Source of the DNA: Alteromonas sp. ASW11-130
GTDB taxonomy: Bacteria > Pseudomonadota > Gammaproteobacteria > Enterobacterales > Alteromonadaceae
Reading direction: 5' to 3'
Assembly: GCF_026183735.1 (NCBI RefSeq)
Contig: NZ_JAPFRE010000027.1
Location: forward strand, 203,703 to 267,702
DNA: 64,000 nucleotides
Shown here piece after piece: positions 22,025 to 31,769 of this stretch (its first letter is position 1; the number at the start of each line of letters is the position of its first letter). The position numbers and the translations under genes are program-made. The notes under the pieces are model-generated. The model saw nothing but the letters and a program-made list of their open reading frames with translations. It searched no databases and had not been told where the DNA came from.

Positions 22025-23305
22025 TTACTTTTTAATAGGGTTAAATTTACGCTGACTTTCGCCGGTATATAGCTGGCGAGGACGACCAATTTTTTGTTTG
22101 GGATCACTCATCATTTCGTGCCAGTGTGAAATCCACCCTACTGTTCTCGATAAAGCGAAAATACAGGTAAACATATTAGTTGGGATACCAATCGCTTTCA
22201 GAATGATTCCTGAATAAAAATCAACGTTCGGGAACAATTTCTTTTCTTTGAAGTAGGCATCATTCAACGCGATTCGCTCAAGTTCCATCGCTACATCAAG
22301 TAATGGGTCTTCAATTTTTAATTCATCCAGTACTTCGTGACAGCTTTCACGCATAACCGTTGCACGAGGATCATGATTCTTATAAACGCGATGGCCAAAA
22401 CCCATCAAGCGGAAAGGATCGTTTTTGTCTTTTGCTTTTTCTATGAATTCTGGAATACGGTCGACGCTACCAATTTCTTCAAGCATATTTAAACACGCTT
22501 CATTTGCACCGCCATGTGCAGGCCCCCATAAAGAGGCTACACCTGCGGCAATACAAGCATAAGGATTAGCCCCAGACGAGCCAGCTAAACGCACGGTGGA
22601 CGTAGATGCGTTTTGTTCATGGTCAGCATGTAACGTGAAGATCCTATCCATAGCGCGTTCTACCGCAGGGCTGATAGAGTATTCTTCAGCAGGAACAGAA
22701 AACATCATGTTTAAAAAGTTTGCGGCGTAACTTAAGTCATTTCTCGGGTAAACAAAAGGTTGGCCGACATTATATTTGTAACACATCGCGACCAATGTTG
22801 GCATTTTCGCAATCAAACGATGTGCACTTCGGACACGCTCCTCAGGATTAGAAACATCTAAATCACTATGGTAGAAAGATGACATAGCGCCTACAGTCCC
22901 GCATAGCATGGCCATTGGGTGCGCATCGTTTCTGAACCCATGGAAAAACATATTTATTTGTTCATGAACCATGGTGTGTCGTGTGATAGTGTTCTTAAAT
23001 TCTTCGTACTCTTCAGTACTGGGTGCTTCGCCGTGCAATAACATATGGCATACTTCAAGGTAATCCGCATCCCTGGCTAATTCGTCAATAGGATAACCAC
23101 GGTGAAGTAATACACCAGCAGCCCCATCAATGTAGGTTATCGCTGACTCGCACGAAGCGGTAGCCATAAAACCAGGGTCGAAAGTAAAATAGCCATTCGC
23201 TCCCAGAGAACGTATATCTATTACGTCCTGTCCCTCAGTACCGGTGTGAATCGGAAACTCAATTTCTTTACCGTTCACGGTTAGAATGGCTTTCTGATCT
23301 GCCAT
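22025..23305 (-). CDS. gltA: Citrate synthase GltA (type II, hexameric)
   Basis: Condenses acetyl-CoA and oxaloacetate at the entry of the TCA cycle. The 426 residues carry the catalytic histidines of GPAHGGAN and GFGHRVYKN and the aspartate of [10 protein letters not shown]. An N-terminal beta domain is the mark of the NADH-sensitive Gram-negative type. It is divergent from sdhCDAB with a 579-base regulatory gap, the same layout as in E. coli. The ATG is preceded by GAGGAGAG. Confidence 0.97.
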   Translation of the reverse strand: MADQKAILTVNGKEIEFPIHTGTEGQDVIDIRSLGANGYFTFDPGFMATASCESAITYIDGAAGVLLHRGYPIDELARDADYLEVCHMLLHGEAPSTEEYEEFKNTITRHTMVHEQINMFFHGFRNDAHPMAMLCGTVGAMSSFYHSDLDVSNPEERVRSAHRLIAKMPTLVAMCYKYNVGQPFVYPRNDLSYAANFLNMMFSVPAEEYSISPAVERAMDRIFTLHADHEQNASTSTVRLAGSSGANPYACIAAGVASLWGPAHGGANEACLNMLEEIGSVDRIPEFIEKAKDKNDPFRLMGFGHRVYKNHDPRATVMRESCHEVLDELKIEDPLLDVAMELERIALNDAYFKEKKLFPNVDFYSGIILKAIGIPTNMFTCIFALSRTVGWISHWHEMMSDPKQKIGRPRQLYTGESQRKFNPIKK

Positions 23306-23380
23306 AAAAGCTCTCCTCAGAATAGTTCTGTTTGCATCGAAACGGTACGAAAATGTCCGCTTCTTTGAAAAAGTGGCGTA

Positions 23381-23410
23381 TATTTACTTTATTATGCACC
23401 GATAAGTCAA
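23381..23410 (-). promoter_or_regulatory. Predicted gltA promoter
   Basis: On the minus strand TTGACT (23405-23410) and TAAATA (23381-23386) are separated by 18 bases, a plausible sigma-70 promoter about 75 bases upstream of the gltA start. Four ATGCA pentamers lie within 55 bases here (23394, 23416, 23424, 23444). Prediction only. Confidence 0.45.
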
Positions 23411-23632
23411 TTTAAATGCAAATATGCACAATAAATATTCTATATGCATAACATAAATACGCTAAAAAAATTGTATTGATTTTAGTTTATTCGTTAAATA
23501 CGTTTTTTCGTTCAATAATCGTTATAAAAAAGAGGGGAAGTGAACCAACAATGGGCGTTGGAATACGCTCTCATTGATCGTTCACATTTTGCCAATGGGG
23601 ACGAATTCTGGCGAGATTTCAAGCAATGCTCG

Positions 23633-23681
23633 TTTTTTGTGCCACAATACGCAAAGTAACACCTTAATATGGCACAAAAAA
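23633..23681. promoter_or_regulatory. 12-base perfect inverted repeat upstream of the sdh promoter
   Basis: TTTTTTGTGCCA (23633-23644) and TGGCACAAAAAA (23670-23681) flank 25 bases. The arms run T6 to A6, opposite to an intrinsic terminator, and the right arm ends next to the predicted -35 of sdhC. It may be an operator dyad or a looped binding site; the cognate factor is unknown. Confidence 0.5.
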
Positions 23682-23710
23682 TTGTAATTATACTATGTGC
23701 TGGATATACT
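23682..23710 (+). promoter_or_regulatory. Predicted sdhCDAB promoter
   Basis: TTGTAA (23682-23687) and TATACT (23705-23710) with a 17-base spacer; a start near 23717 would give a leader of about 168 bases before sdhC. Pattern match only. Confidence 0.5.
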
Positions 23711-23884
23711 CTGCGTGTGACAGAGACTCCACGCGAGTAACTGTAAATAAAGTAAAATTATGTTCACAAATAGTTAACATCTTAATGGATGAGACTCTTA
23801 ACAGATAAAAACCGAATCACTCAATCAGGACATATGATAATTTAGAGTGGTTCATTGTCCCTACGGATTAAACAGGCATAAATT

Positions 23885-24259
23885 GTGAAAAAGCAAAGAC
23901 CAGTAAATTTAGATCTTTCTACCATTAAATTTCCTCCTGCTGCTATTTCGTCAATTCTCCATCGTATAACCGGTGTCGCTTTGTTCTTTGCACTATTATT
24001 TTTAATTGGTGCTTGGGCTGTGTCGCTTTCTTCTCCAGAAGGTTTCGCAGACGCGCAGACAGCGCTTACTGGCATTTGGGGAAAGCTGATAGCGATAGGC
24101 ACACTATCGGCATTGACATACCATTTGCTTGGCGGCATTCGTCACGTGGTGATGGAAGCAGGCTATTGGGAAGAAATTCATTCAGGTAATCTTAGCGCCA
24201 AAATTATTATGGTGCTTTGGGTTATTCTGACTGTCGTTTGGGGAATTGCATTATGGTAA
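23885..24259 (+). CDS. sdhC: Succinate dehydrogenase cytochrome b556 subunit SdhC (GTG start)
   Basis: Membrane anchor subunit that binds heme b and ubiquinone with SdhD. The 124 residues show the family SILHRITGVALFF near residue 25 and HLLGGIRHVVMEAG near residue 83, whose histidine is the heme ligand in E. coli. Three transmembrane helices are visible. The GTG start gives the typical N-terminus MKKQRPVNLDL. It overlaps sdhD by seven bases. Confidence 0.95.
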   Translation: MKKQRPVNLDLSTIKFPPAAISSILHRITGVALFFALLFLIGAWAVSLSSPEGFADAQTALTGIWGKLIAIGTLSALTYHLLGGIRHVVMEAGYWEEIHSGNLSAKIIMVLWVILTVVWGIALW

Positions 24260-24600
24260 CAAATAAGGCAAGTATGAAGCGCAATGGCGTTCAAGACTTT
24301 GTATCCATTCGCGCAACCGCAGCTTTGATTGCTGCTTATGTTATTTTTATAGGGTGGTTCTTTCTCTCGACTGAAACTATCACTTACGCAGTGTGGCAAG
24401 ATCTATTTTCGTCTATTGCTATGAAAGCATTTACCCTAATCACGCTTGTTGCGATTATGACTCACTCGCGTATTGGGCTGTGGCAAGTGTTAACTGACTA
24501 CGTAAAAGCACCTTTTTTACGTGCAGTATTACAGTTTATTTTAAACATTATTGCATTCGCCTATGTAGTAGTGGGTTTAATCGTATTGTGGGGAGTCTAA
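24253..24600 (+). CDS. sdhD: Succinate dehydrogenase membrane anchor subunit SdhD
   Basis: Second hydrophobic anchor of complex II. The start at 24253 ([16 protein letters not shown]) gives 115 residues and matches the E. coli SdhD length and N-terminus (RNGVHDF); an upstream start at 24217 would run deep into sdhC. Three transmembrane helices are seen, with [15 protein letters not shown] holding the heme/quinone-site region. The ATG overlaps the sdhC stop region, indicating translational coupling. Confidence 0.95.
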   Translation: MVTNKASMKRNGVQDFVSIRATAALIAAYVIFIGWFFLSTETITYAVWQDLFSSIAMKAFTLITLVAIMTHSRIGLWQVLTDYVKAPFLRAVLQFILNIIAFAYVVVGLIVLWGV

Positions 24601-24601
24601 A

Positions 24602-26374
24602 ATGAAGTTACCTGTTCATGAGTTTGACGCCGTTGTAATCGGCGCCGGCGGAGCTGGTATGCGAGCCGCTCTACAAATATCTCAATCTGGCAAATCCTGT
24701 GCACTTTTATCTAAAGTGTTTCCAACCCGTTCTCATACTGTGTCAGCACAAGGGGGGATTACTGTGGCCCTTGGCAACTCCCATGAAGATAATTGGGAAT
24801 GGCACATGTACGATACGGTGAAAGGTTCAGATTATATCGGCGACCAAGATGCCATCGAATATATGTGCAAAACCGGCCCTGAAGCTATTGTTGAAATGGA
24901 GAATATGGGGTTACCCTTCTCTCGTTTCGAGAATGGGAAAGTATATCAGCGTCCATTTGGTGGTCAGTCTAAAAATTTCGGTGGTGAACAAGCTGCGCGC
25001 ACAGCAGCAGCAGCCGACCGAACTGGTCATGCCTTACTACATCTTTTGTACCAACAAAATGTAAAAAATAAAACAAAAGTGTTCAGTGAGTGGTATGCGT
25101 TAGATTTAGTCAAAAACCAAGATGGCGATGTTGTCGGCTGTACTGCTATCGATATAGAAACAGGCGAAGTTGTTTACTTCAAATCGCGAGCAGTCGTACT
25201 GGCTACTGGCGGCGCGGGACGAATTTTCGCATCAACTACAAATGCGCACATTAATACAGGCGATGGTGTTGGTATGGCTATTAGAGCTGGCGTTTCTATG
25301 CAGGACATGGAAATGTGGCAGTTCCATCCTACAGGCATAGCAGGCGCAGGCACATTGGTTACGGAAGGTTGTCGTGGAGAAGGCGGTTACCTGCTAAACA
25401 AAGATGGTGAACGTTTCATGGAGCGTTATGCTCCAAATGCTAAAGATTTAGCAGGTCGCGATGTTGTAGCCCGTTCCATGATGACGGAAATTCGCGAAGG
25501 CCGTGGTTGTGAAGGTCCTTGGGGGACGCATATAAAATTGAAACTCGATCACTTAGGTAAAGAAGTGCTTGAGTCTCGGCTTCCTGGCATTCTTGAACTA
25601 TCGCGTACATTTGCTCATGTCGATCCAGTAAAAGAACCTATTCCGGTGATTCCTACTTGTCATTATATGATGGGGGGGATACCTACCAACGTTCATGGTC
25701 AGGCACTTACTATAGGTGGTAACGGAGAAGAACAGGTCGTTAAAGGGTTATTTGCATGTGGCGAGATCGCGTGCGTTTCAGTTCACGGTGCTAACCGTTT
25801 AGGCGGTAACTCATTACTCGATTTAGTGGTATTCGGCCGTGCGACAGGTTTACACCTAGGTGAAACGCTTAGTCAGATGGATTCGACAAGGGATGCATCT
25901 GAATCGGATGTCGATGAAGCGATGGCTCGTTTCAATCGTTGGGAAAATTCAGAGCAAGGTAAAGGGGAAGACCCTGTTCAAATTAAGAAAGACATGCAAG
26001 AGTGCATGCAGCTTAATTTCTCTGTATTCCGTGAAGGCGATGCGATGGCCGAAGGCCTAAAACAGCTAAAAGATATCCGTGAACGCTTACAGCACGCTCG
26101 TTTGGACGATAAAAGCTCAGATTTCAATACCCAGCGTATTGAATGTTTAGAGTTGGATAACCTAATGGAAACAGCTTATTGTACAGCGGTTGCGGCTAAT
26201 TACCGCACTGAAAGTCGTGGTGCGCATAGTCGTTTCGATTTCCCTGAACGGGATGATGATAATTGGTTGTGTCATTCTATCTATCGTCCACAAACAGAGT
26301 CTATGCTTAAGCGTGAAGTCAATATGTCGCCAAAATTGAGGGAAGCTTTCCCACCAAAAGTGCGGTCATATTAA
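24602..26374 (+). CDS. sdhA: Succinate dehydrogenase flavoprotein subunit SdhA
   Basis: Catalytic subunit oxidising succinate to fumarate. The FAD motif [12 protein letters not shown] is at residues 12-23, and the covalent-FAD histidine is in [11 protein letters not shown]. Active-site motifs QFHPTG, the [14 protein letters not shown] segment and the C-terminal [14 protein letters not shown] are all present. The 590 residues are normal. It starts two bases after the sdhD stop in the sdhCDAB operon. Confidence 0.97.
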   Translation: MKLPVHEFDAVVIGAGGAGMRAALQISQSGKSCALLSKVFPTRSHTVSAQGGITVALGNSHEDNWEWHMYDTVKGSDYIGDQDAIEYMCKTGPEAIVEMENMGLPFSRFENGKVYQRPFGGQSKNFGGEQAARTAAAADRTGHALLHLLYQQNVKNKTKVFSEWYALDLVKNQDGDVVGCTAIDIETGEVVYFKSRAVVLATGGAGRIFASTTNAHINTGDGVGMAIRAGVSMQDMEMWQFHPTGIAGAGTLVTEGCRGEGGYLLNKDGERFMERYAPNAKDLAGRDVVARSMMTEIREGRGCEGPWGTHIKLKLDHLGKEVLESRLPGILELSRTFAHVDPVKEPIPVIPTCHYMMGGIPTNVHGQALTIGGNGEEQVVKGLFACGEIACVSVHGANRLGGNSLLDLVVFGRATGLHLGETLSQMDSTRDASESDVDEAMARFNRWENSEQGKGEDPVQIKKDMQECMQLNFSVFREGDAMAEGLKQLKDIRERLQHARLDDKSSDFNTQRIECLELDNLMETAYCTAVAANYRTESRGAHSRFDFPERDDDNWLCHSIYRPQTESMLKREVNMSPKLREAFPPKVRSY

Positions 26375-26389
26375 TAAGGGGTGAGTAGC

Positions 26390-27100
26390 ATGAAATTATC
26401 GTTTTCTATATATCGTTACAATCCGGACGTAGATGCTAAACCGCATATGCAGGATTACACGCTTGAGGTGGATGAAGGGCAGGACATGATGGTGCTCGAT
26501 GCCCTTATCGCACTCAAAGAACAAGATCCGACGTTATCGTTTAGACGTTCGTGCCGTGAAGGTGTTTGCGGTTCGGATGGCATCAATATGAATGGTAAGA
26601 ACGGATTGGCTTGTATTACCCCGCTATCTGCTTTAGGTAACGGTAAAATTACTCTTCGCCCATTACCAGGTTTACCGGTAGTGCGTGATCTGGTTATTGA
26701 CATGACTCAATTCTATACACAGTATGAGAAAGTCAAACCGTTCCTTATTAACGATAGTAAGCAGCCGCCAGCGGGGGAGTATCTACAGTCGCCCGAGGAA
26801 CGAGCTAAACTTGATGGGCTGTATGAATGTATATTATGCGCATGTTGTTCAACTTCTTGCCCATCGTTCTGGTGGAACCCGGACAAGTTTATCGGACCGG
26901 CAGGCTTGTTGCACGCGTATCGTTTTTTAGCGGATAGCCGTGATACGGCTACCGAAGAGCGTTTAAGTGATCTAGATGATGCATTCAGCGTATTTCGCTG
27001 TCATAGCATCATGAATTGCGTAAGCGTTTGTCCGAAAGGATTAAACCCGACAAAAGCAATCGGCCACATTAAGTCGATGCTTCTGCAACGGGCTGTTTAG
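26390..27100 (+). CDS. sdhB: Succinate dehydrogenase iron-sulfur subunit SdhB
   Basis: Electron-transfer subunit with three Fe-S clusters: CREGVCGSD plus a later Cys for the 2Fe-2S cluster, CILCACCSTSCP for the 4Fe-4S cluster, and CHSIMNCVSVCPKG for the 3Fe-4S cluster. A GTG nine bases upstream (26381) is in frame, but the ATG at 26390 gives MKLSFSIYRYNPD, which aligns with E. coli MRLEFSIYRYNPD, and AAGGGGTGAG sits correctly for it. The protein is then 236 residues. Confidence 0.95.
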   Translation: MKLSFSIYRYNPDVDAKPHMQDYTLEVDEGQDMMVLDALIALKEQDPTLSFRRSCREGVCGSDGINMNGKNGLACITPLSALGNGKITLRPLPGLPVVRDLVIDMTQFYTQYEKVKPFLINDSKQPPAGEYLQSPEERAKLDGLYECILCACCSTSCPSFWWNPDKFIGPAGLLHAYRFLADSRDTATEERLSDLDDAFSVFRCHSIMNCVSVCPKGLNPTKAIGHIKSMLLQRAV

Positions 27101-27141
27101 TTAAGCATTTTCAACATTTGTGTTGATTGTAGTAATGCTCT

Positions 27142-27172
27142 AAATGGCCATCCGTAAAGGATGGCTATTTTT
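27142..27172 (+). terminator. Stem-loop after sdhB
   Basis: A 12-base stem with one G-U pair (AAATGGCCATCC / GGATGGCTATTT), five-base loop GTAAA, then TTGTTT. It lies 41 bases after sdhB and 87 bases before sucA, so it would end or attenuate sdhCDAB transcripts before sucAB. Confidence 0.8.
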
Positions 27173-27258
27173 GTTTAAGGGATTAGGGTTGTTTAATATA
27201 TAAACAATCGCTTAGAACTTCTCGTATTAGTAAGTTTTTAACGAAGCAAGGCACAATA

Positions 27259-30078
27259 ATGCAAGACAGCGTGATGAAAGCGTGGTGGGACTCTTCACAC
27301 ATGGCAGGGGCTAATGCGCCTTATGTTGAAGAGTTATACGAGGCTTATCTTGAAGATCCGCAAAGCGTCGATTCGACGTGGCGTCAGGTATTCGATAGTC
27401 TGCCAAAAGTTGAAGGCACTCAACTGGAAGATAATCATACTGCTATCCGTGAACAGTTTCGAAAACTGGCCTCGTTAGGTCCGGTTGCGCGTATGGGTAG
27501 TGCTCCAGCCATAAGCTCTGGTGGTACGGATGAGAAGCAAGTTAAGGTACTTCAGCTCATTAACGCCTACCGATTCAGAGGGCATCAGCATGCCAACTTA
27601 GATCCGTTAGGTTTATGGAAGCAAGATCGAGTACGTGATCTGGAGTTATCTCACCATTCACTCAGTGAAAGTGACTTTGATACAGTTTACAACGTGGGCT
27701 CCTATGCCGTTGGCCAAGAGAATATGTCGTTAGGTGATTTGTTTAAATCACTTAACCGTACTTATTGCGGAAGCGTAGGTGCTGAATACATGCATATCAC
27801 TGACACAGAGCAAAAGCGTTGGATACAGCAGCATTTGGAATCTGTGCAGGCTAAGCCTGAAATCAGTAAAGACGAAAAACGTCAAATTCTGAAGGGTTTA
27901 ATTGCAGCAGACGGAATCGAGAAGTACTTGAACTCAAAGTTCCCCGGTGCTAAACGGTTTTCGTTGGAAGGGGGGGATTCTCTCATTCCTATGCTTAAAG
28001 GGCTTATCACCGAAGCAGGAGCCGCTGGCACAAAAGAAGTTGTGGTTGGAATGGCTCACCGGGGGCGGTTAAACGTTCTGGTAAATGTGTTGGGTAAGAA
28101 CCCATCCGTATTATTTGATGAGTTCTCAGGTAAACATGATGAGTCATTAGGGGCGGGTGATGTAAAATATCATGCTGGCTTCTCGTCTGATTTCGCAACT
28201 CCAGGCGGCAATGTTCATCTGGCCCTAGCGTTCAATCCATCTCATCTTGAAATAGTTAATCCGGTTGTGATGGGCTCAGTAAGAGCGCGCATGGAACGTC
28301 GCAAAAACGACAGTAACGCTGTTTTACCTATCACCATTCATGGTGATTCTGCTATTGCGGGTCAAGGGGTGGTCCAAGAAACATTCAATATGTCGCAAAC
28401 CCGCGGTTTTGCTGTGGGGGGGACGGTAAGAATTGTTATCAATAACCAGGTTGGCTTTACTACCTCGAAAACGGAAGATACCCGTTCCACTCAGTACTGT
28501 ACTGATATTGCGAAAATGGTGCAGGCGCCAATTTTCCATGTTAATTCAGATGACCCGGAAGCGGTATTGTTTGTTACCAAACTTGCTCTAGCATACCGTA
28601 ACGAATTCAAGCGGGACGTAGTTATTGATTTAGTGTGTTACCGACGTCATGGGCACAATGAATCAGATGAGCCCAATGCGACTCAACCGTTGATGTACCA
28701 AAAGATTAAAAAACATCCGGTTCCTCGTCAAATTTACGCTGACCAACTTACTGCGGAAGGCAGTATTGAAGCGCGTGAGATCGAACGCTTATCCGACGAA
28801 TACAGAGCTGCCCTTGATCATGGAGCGTGTGTCGTAGAGGAATGGCGTCCGATGACTGAGCACTCAGTTGATTGGAGCCCATACTTAGGCCACGACTGGG
28901 ATGTGGGCTACGATAGCGCTATCAGTGTAGAAAAATTAAAAGAGTTGGGTAAGGCGATAACATCTTATCCAGATGATTTTAAACTCCAATCTCGCGTAAA
29001 CAAGCTTTATCAAGATCGGAAAGCTATGGTTGCCGGCGAGAAGAATCTTGACTGGGGAATGGCAGAGAACTTAGCCTATGCAGCTATAGTCGATGCAGGT
29101 AGTGCAATTCGCCTAACCGGTCAAGATTCTGGCAGGGGGACCTTCTTCCATCGTCACGCGGTTTTACATAATCAAAATGATGGTTCATGTTTGATGCCGT
29201 TACAGCACATTCATGATAACCAAGGCAAAATTGATATCTATGACTCCGTGCTATCTGAAGAGGCAGTTATGGCCTTTGAATATGGTTATGCCACTGCAGA
29301 GCCTGGGTGCTTGACCATATGGGAAGCTCAGTTTGGTGATTTTGCTAATGGCGCGCAAGTCGTATTCGATCAGTTTTTAAGTTCAGGCGAAGCAAAATGG
29401 GGCCGTTTGTGTGGTCTTACCGTTTTGTTACCTCACGGCTATGAGGGACAAGGACCTGAACATAGTTCAGCGCGATTAGAGCGTTTCTTGCAGCTTTGTG
29501 CAGATCATAACTGGCAGGTATGTATTCCATCCACGCCTGCTCAGGTATTCAACATGTTGCGTCGTCAGGTGTTTCGCCCGCTGCGCAAACCTTTGATTGT
29601 TATGTCGCCTAAATCATTACTGAGACATCCTCTAGCTACTTCTACGTTAGAAGAATTGTCCGACGGTGTTTATCACAATGTAATTGGTGAAATCGATGCT
29701 CTTAATCCAGACGATGTAAAAAGAGTGGTCATGTGTTCAGGTAAAGTGTATTACGATTTACTTGAACAGCGCCGCAAGAATGAACAAAACGATGTGGCTA
29801 TTATTCGACTTGAACAACTTTATCCGTTCCCACAAGAAGAATGTGCCCAAGTTGTTGCGAATTATAGCCATGTGAAAGATTGGGTCTGGTGTCAGGAAGA
29901 ACCGCAAAACCAAGGGGCATGGTACAACAGTCAGCACCATTTCTGGCAAGCCATACCTGATGGGGCACAATTAAGATACGCAGGCCGAGAAGCTGCTGCA
30001 TCGCCGGCAGTGGGTTATGTTTCCGTTCACAACCAGCAGCAAAAGGCGCTGGTTGAAGACGCACTTACGATTAAATAA
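27259..30078 (+). CDS. sucA: 2-oxoglutarate dehydrogenase E1 component SucA
   Basis: Thiamine-diphosphate-dependent decarboxylase of the 2-oxoglutarate dehydrogenase complex. At 939 residues it is standard. The N-terminal E2-binding segment (SSHMAGANAPYVEELYEAYLEDP) is typical. The active-site and cofactor regions include GMAHRGRLNVLVNVLGK, ITIHGDSAIAGQGVVQET and VVIDLVCYRRHGHNESDEP. The start has AAGCAAGG upstream. sucB follows after six bases. Confidence 0.97.
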   Translation: MQDSVMKAWWDSSHMAGANAPYVEELYEAYLEDPQSVDSTWRQVFDSLPKVEGTQLEDNHTAIREQFRKLASLGPVARMGSAPAISSGGTDEKQVKVLQLINAYRFRGHQHANLDPLGLWKQDRVRDLELSHHSLSESDFDTVYNVGSYAVGQENMSLGDLFKSLNRTYCGSVGAEYMHITDTEQKRWIQQHLESVQAKPEISKDEKRQILKGLIAADGIEKYLNSKFPGAKRFSLEGGDSLIPMLKGLITEAGAAGTKEVVVGMAHRGRLNVLVNVLGKNPSVLFDEFSGKHDESLGAGDVKYHAGFSSDFATPGGNVHLALAFNPSHLEIVNPVVMGSVRARMERRKNDSNAVLPITIHGDSAIAGQGVVQETFNMSQTRGFAVGGTVRIVINNQVGFTTSKTEDTRSTQYCTDIAKMVQAPIFHVNSDDPEAVLFVTKLALAYRNEFKRDVVIDLVCYRRHGHNESDEPNATQPLMYQKIKKHPVPRQIYADQLTAEGSIEAREIERLSDEYRAALDHGACVVEEWRPMTEHSVDWSPYLGHDWDVGYDSAISVEKLKELGKAITSYPDDFKLQSRVNKLYQDRKAMVAGEKNLDWGMAENLAYAAIVDAGSAIRLTGQDSGRGTFFHRHAVLHNQNDGSCLMPLQHIHDNQGKIDIYDSVLSEEAVMAFEYGYATAEPGCLTIWEAQFGDFANGAQVVFDQFLSSGEAKWGRLCGLTVLLPHGYEGQGPEHSSARLERFLQLCADHNWQVCIPSTPAQVFNMLRRQVFRPLRKPLIVMSPKSLLRHPLATSTLEELSDGVYHNVIGEIDALNPDDVKRVVMCSGKVYYDLLEQRRKNEQNDVAIIRLEQLYPFPQEECAQVVANYSHVKDWVWCQEEPQNQGAWYNSQHHFWQAIPDGAQLRYAGREAAASPAVGYVSVHNQQQKALVEDALTIK

Positions 30079-30084
30079 GGAACA

Positions 30085-31623
30085 ATGATGACAATAGAGA
30101 TAAAAGTTCCGGTCCTACCTGAGTCAGTTGCTGATGCCACGATTGCAACCTGGCATGTTAAGGCTGGTGATTCGGTTAAACGCGATCAGAATTTGGTTGA
30201 TATTGAAACTGATAAGGTTGTACTGGAAGTAGTAGCTCCTGCTGACGGTGTTATTGGTGAAATCATTGATGGAGAAGGTGAAACTGTTCTAGGTGAGCAG
30301 GTTATCGCCAAGCTTGATGAAAATGGGAAAGCTACGCCGACGTCATCGGCCCCATCTGACGCGTCTAGTAAGAGCGATAGCAAGAGTGAAAGTAAAACAG
30401 AGGTGAAGCCAGCTGCTAAGAGCGAAGGTAAAGAGTCCGATATCAAGGTTCCAGTATTACCTGAGTCTGTAGCTGACGCGACTATCGCTACTTGGCATGT
30501 TCAGCCGGGGGAATCAGTTAGCCGCGACCAAAATCTTGTTGATATTGAAACTGACAAGGTCGTGCTTGAGGTTGTCGCGCCAGCAGATGGGGTGGTGTCT
30601 GAAATACTGGCAGAAGAAGGTACTACTGTTGGCGCTGAAGAGGTTATTGGTAAGTTTAAATCCGGCGCATCAGGTACTGACAATGCATCAGTTACTACAG
30701 AAGAAGCTGAAACTTCTACGAATGATGACAATGATGCTTTAAGCCCGTCGGTAAGAAGGCTATTAGCAGAGAAGGGGATAGACCCTGCCAAAATCAAAGG
30801 AAGTGGTAAAAATGGTCGTATTACCAAAGAAGACGTTGAGCAACACTTAAAGTCTGATAAGGGTGAGACTAAAGCTGTATCTTCCCAGGCTGAGACCTCG
30901 ACAGCCAATTTACCAACGGGCGAAAGAAACGAAAAACGTGTCCCCATGACGCGTCTTCGTAAGACAATTGCAAACCGTTTATTGGAAGCGAAAAACTCGA
31001 CTGCGATGTTAACTACCTTCAATGAAGTTAACATGAAGCCTATAATGGATATGCGGAAGCAGTATCAGGAAAGTTTTGAAAAACGTCATGGTATCCGTCT
31101 TGGATTTATGTCGTTCTACGTCAAAGCGGTAACAGAAGCGCTCAAACGCTTCCCAGAAGTTAACGCCTCTATCGATGGCGATGATATTTGTTATCACAAC
31201 TACTTTGATATCTCGATTGCAGTATCTACACCAAGAGGCTTGGTGACTCCAGTGTTAAAGGATACCGACTCTCTGGGTATGGCAGGAATTGAAAAAGGCA
31301 TTAAAGAGCTTGCGCTTAAAGGGCGTGATGGCAAGTTGTCTATGGCAGAGTTGCAAGGCGGTAACTTTACCATTACTAATGGCGGCGTATTTGGCTCGTT
31401 AATGTCAACGCCTATCATCAATCCTCCACAGAGCGCAATTTTGGGTATGCACAAAATCCAGGATCGTCCTATGGCGGTGAATGGTAAAGTGGAAATTCTT
31501 CCTATGATGTACTTAGCTCTTTCTTATGATCACAGGATCATCGATGGTAAAGAGTCGGTAGGATTTCTGGTTACAGTTAAAGAAATGCTGGAAGACCCAG
31601 CACGTCTTTTACTGGATGTTTAA
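30085..31623 (+). CDS. sucB: Dihydrolipoamide succinyltransferase SucB with two lipoyl domains
   Basis: E2 core of the 2-oxoglutarate dehydrogenase complex. The 512 residues exceed the ~400 of E. coli because the lipoyl domain is duplicated: K44 and K158 both lie in [17 protein letters not shown], 114 residues apart. A Ser/Lys/Glu-rich linker (about 84-117) separates the two copies and a Thr/Glu/Asp-rich linker follows. The E1/E3-binding domain is at about 218-255 and the catalytic domain from ~285 ends with SYDHRIIDG (H483, D487). Two adjacent ATGs (30085, 30088) could start translation; spacing from AAGG favours 30088 slightly. It lies six bases after sucA. No lpd follows, so E3 must come from elsewhere. 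Confidence 0.95.
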   Translation: MMTIEIKVPVLPESVADATIATWHVKAGDSVKRDQNLVDIETDKVVLEVVAPADGVIGEIIDGEGETVLGEQVIAKLDENGKATPTSSAPSDASSKSDSKSESKTEVKPAAKSEGKESDIKVPVLPESVADATIATWHVQPGESVSRDQNLVDIETDKVVLEVVAPADGVVSEILAEEGTTVGAEEVIGKFKSGASGTDNASVTTEEAETSTNDDNDALSPSVRRLLAEKGIDPAKIKGSGKNGRITKEDVEQHLKSDKGETKAVSSQAETSTANLPTGERNEKRVPMTRLRKTIANRLLEAKNSTAMLTTFNEVNMKPIMDMRKQYQESFEKRHGIRLGFMSFYVKAVTEALKRFPEVNASIDGDDICYHNYFDISIAVSTPRGLVTPVLKDTDSLGMAGIEKGIKELALKGRDGKLSMAELQGGNFTITNGGVFGSLMSTPIINPPQSAILGMHKIQDRPMAVNGKVEILPMMYLALSYDHRIIDGKESVGFLVTVKEMLEDPARLLLDV

Positions 31624-31648
31624 GGGATATTCCCTATAGAACACTGAG

Positions 31649-31741
31649 ATGAAACGTAATTTAATTTGCGTTTCATTCTCATTACGCTGATATTCGGCCT
31701 ATAATATCAGCACTTTGAATCAAGTCGCGTAAGCGGCTTTT
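31649..31741 (+). promoter_or_regulatory. Three stem-loops and a TATAAT box between sucB and sucC
   Basis: Hairpin 1: ATGAAACG / CGTTTCAT (31649-31676). Hairpin 2: GCTGATATT / AATATCAGC (31686-31711). Hairpin 3: AAGTCGC / GCGGCTT with GTAA loop and TTTTGTCTT tail (31722-31741), terminator-like. A perfect TATAAT sits at 31700-31705 inside hairpin 2 but lacks a good -35. The gap may attenuate sucAB read-through or hold an internal promoter. Confidence 0.5.
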
Positions 31742-31769
31742 GTCTTAATAAAAATCGGATAGAAACACC

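Noticed and set aside
23540-23659. 39-codon GTG ORF between gltA and sdhC
   Set aside because: GAGGGG lies only two bases before the GTG, too close for initiation, and the frame runs through the left arm of the dyad. Not supported as a gene.
23633-23681. Dyad upstream of sdhC as an intrinsic terminator
   Set aside because: T-run precedes the stem and A-run follows it on both strands, the reverse of what termination needs.
30501-31034. 177-codon minus-strand ORF inside sucB
   Set aside because: Antisense shadow produced by the low-stop complementary frame of the lipoyl and linker region.
31700-31705. TATAAT before sucC as a firm promoter
   Set aside because: No acceptable -35 at 16-18 bases and no extended -10; kept only as a possibility in the structured gap.
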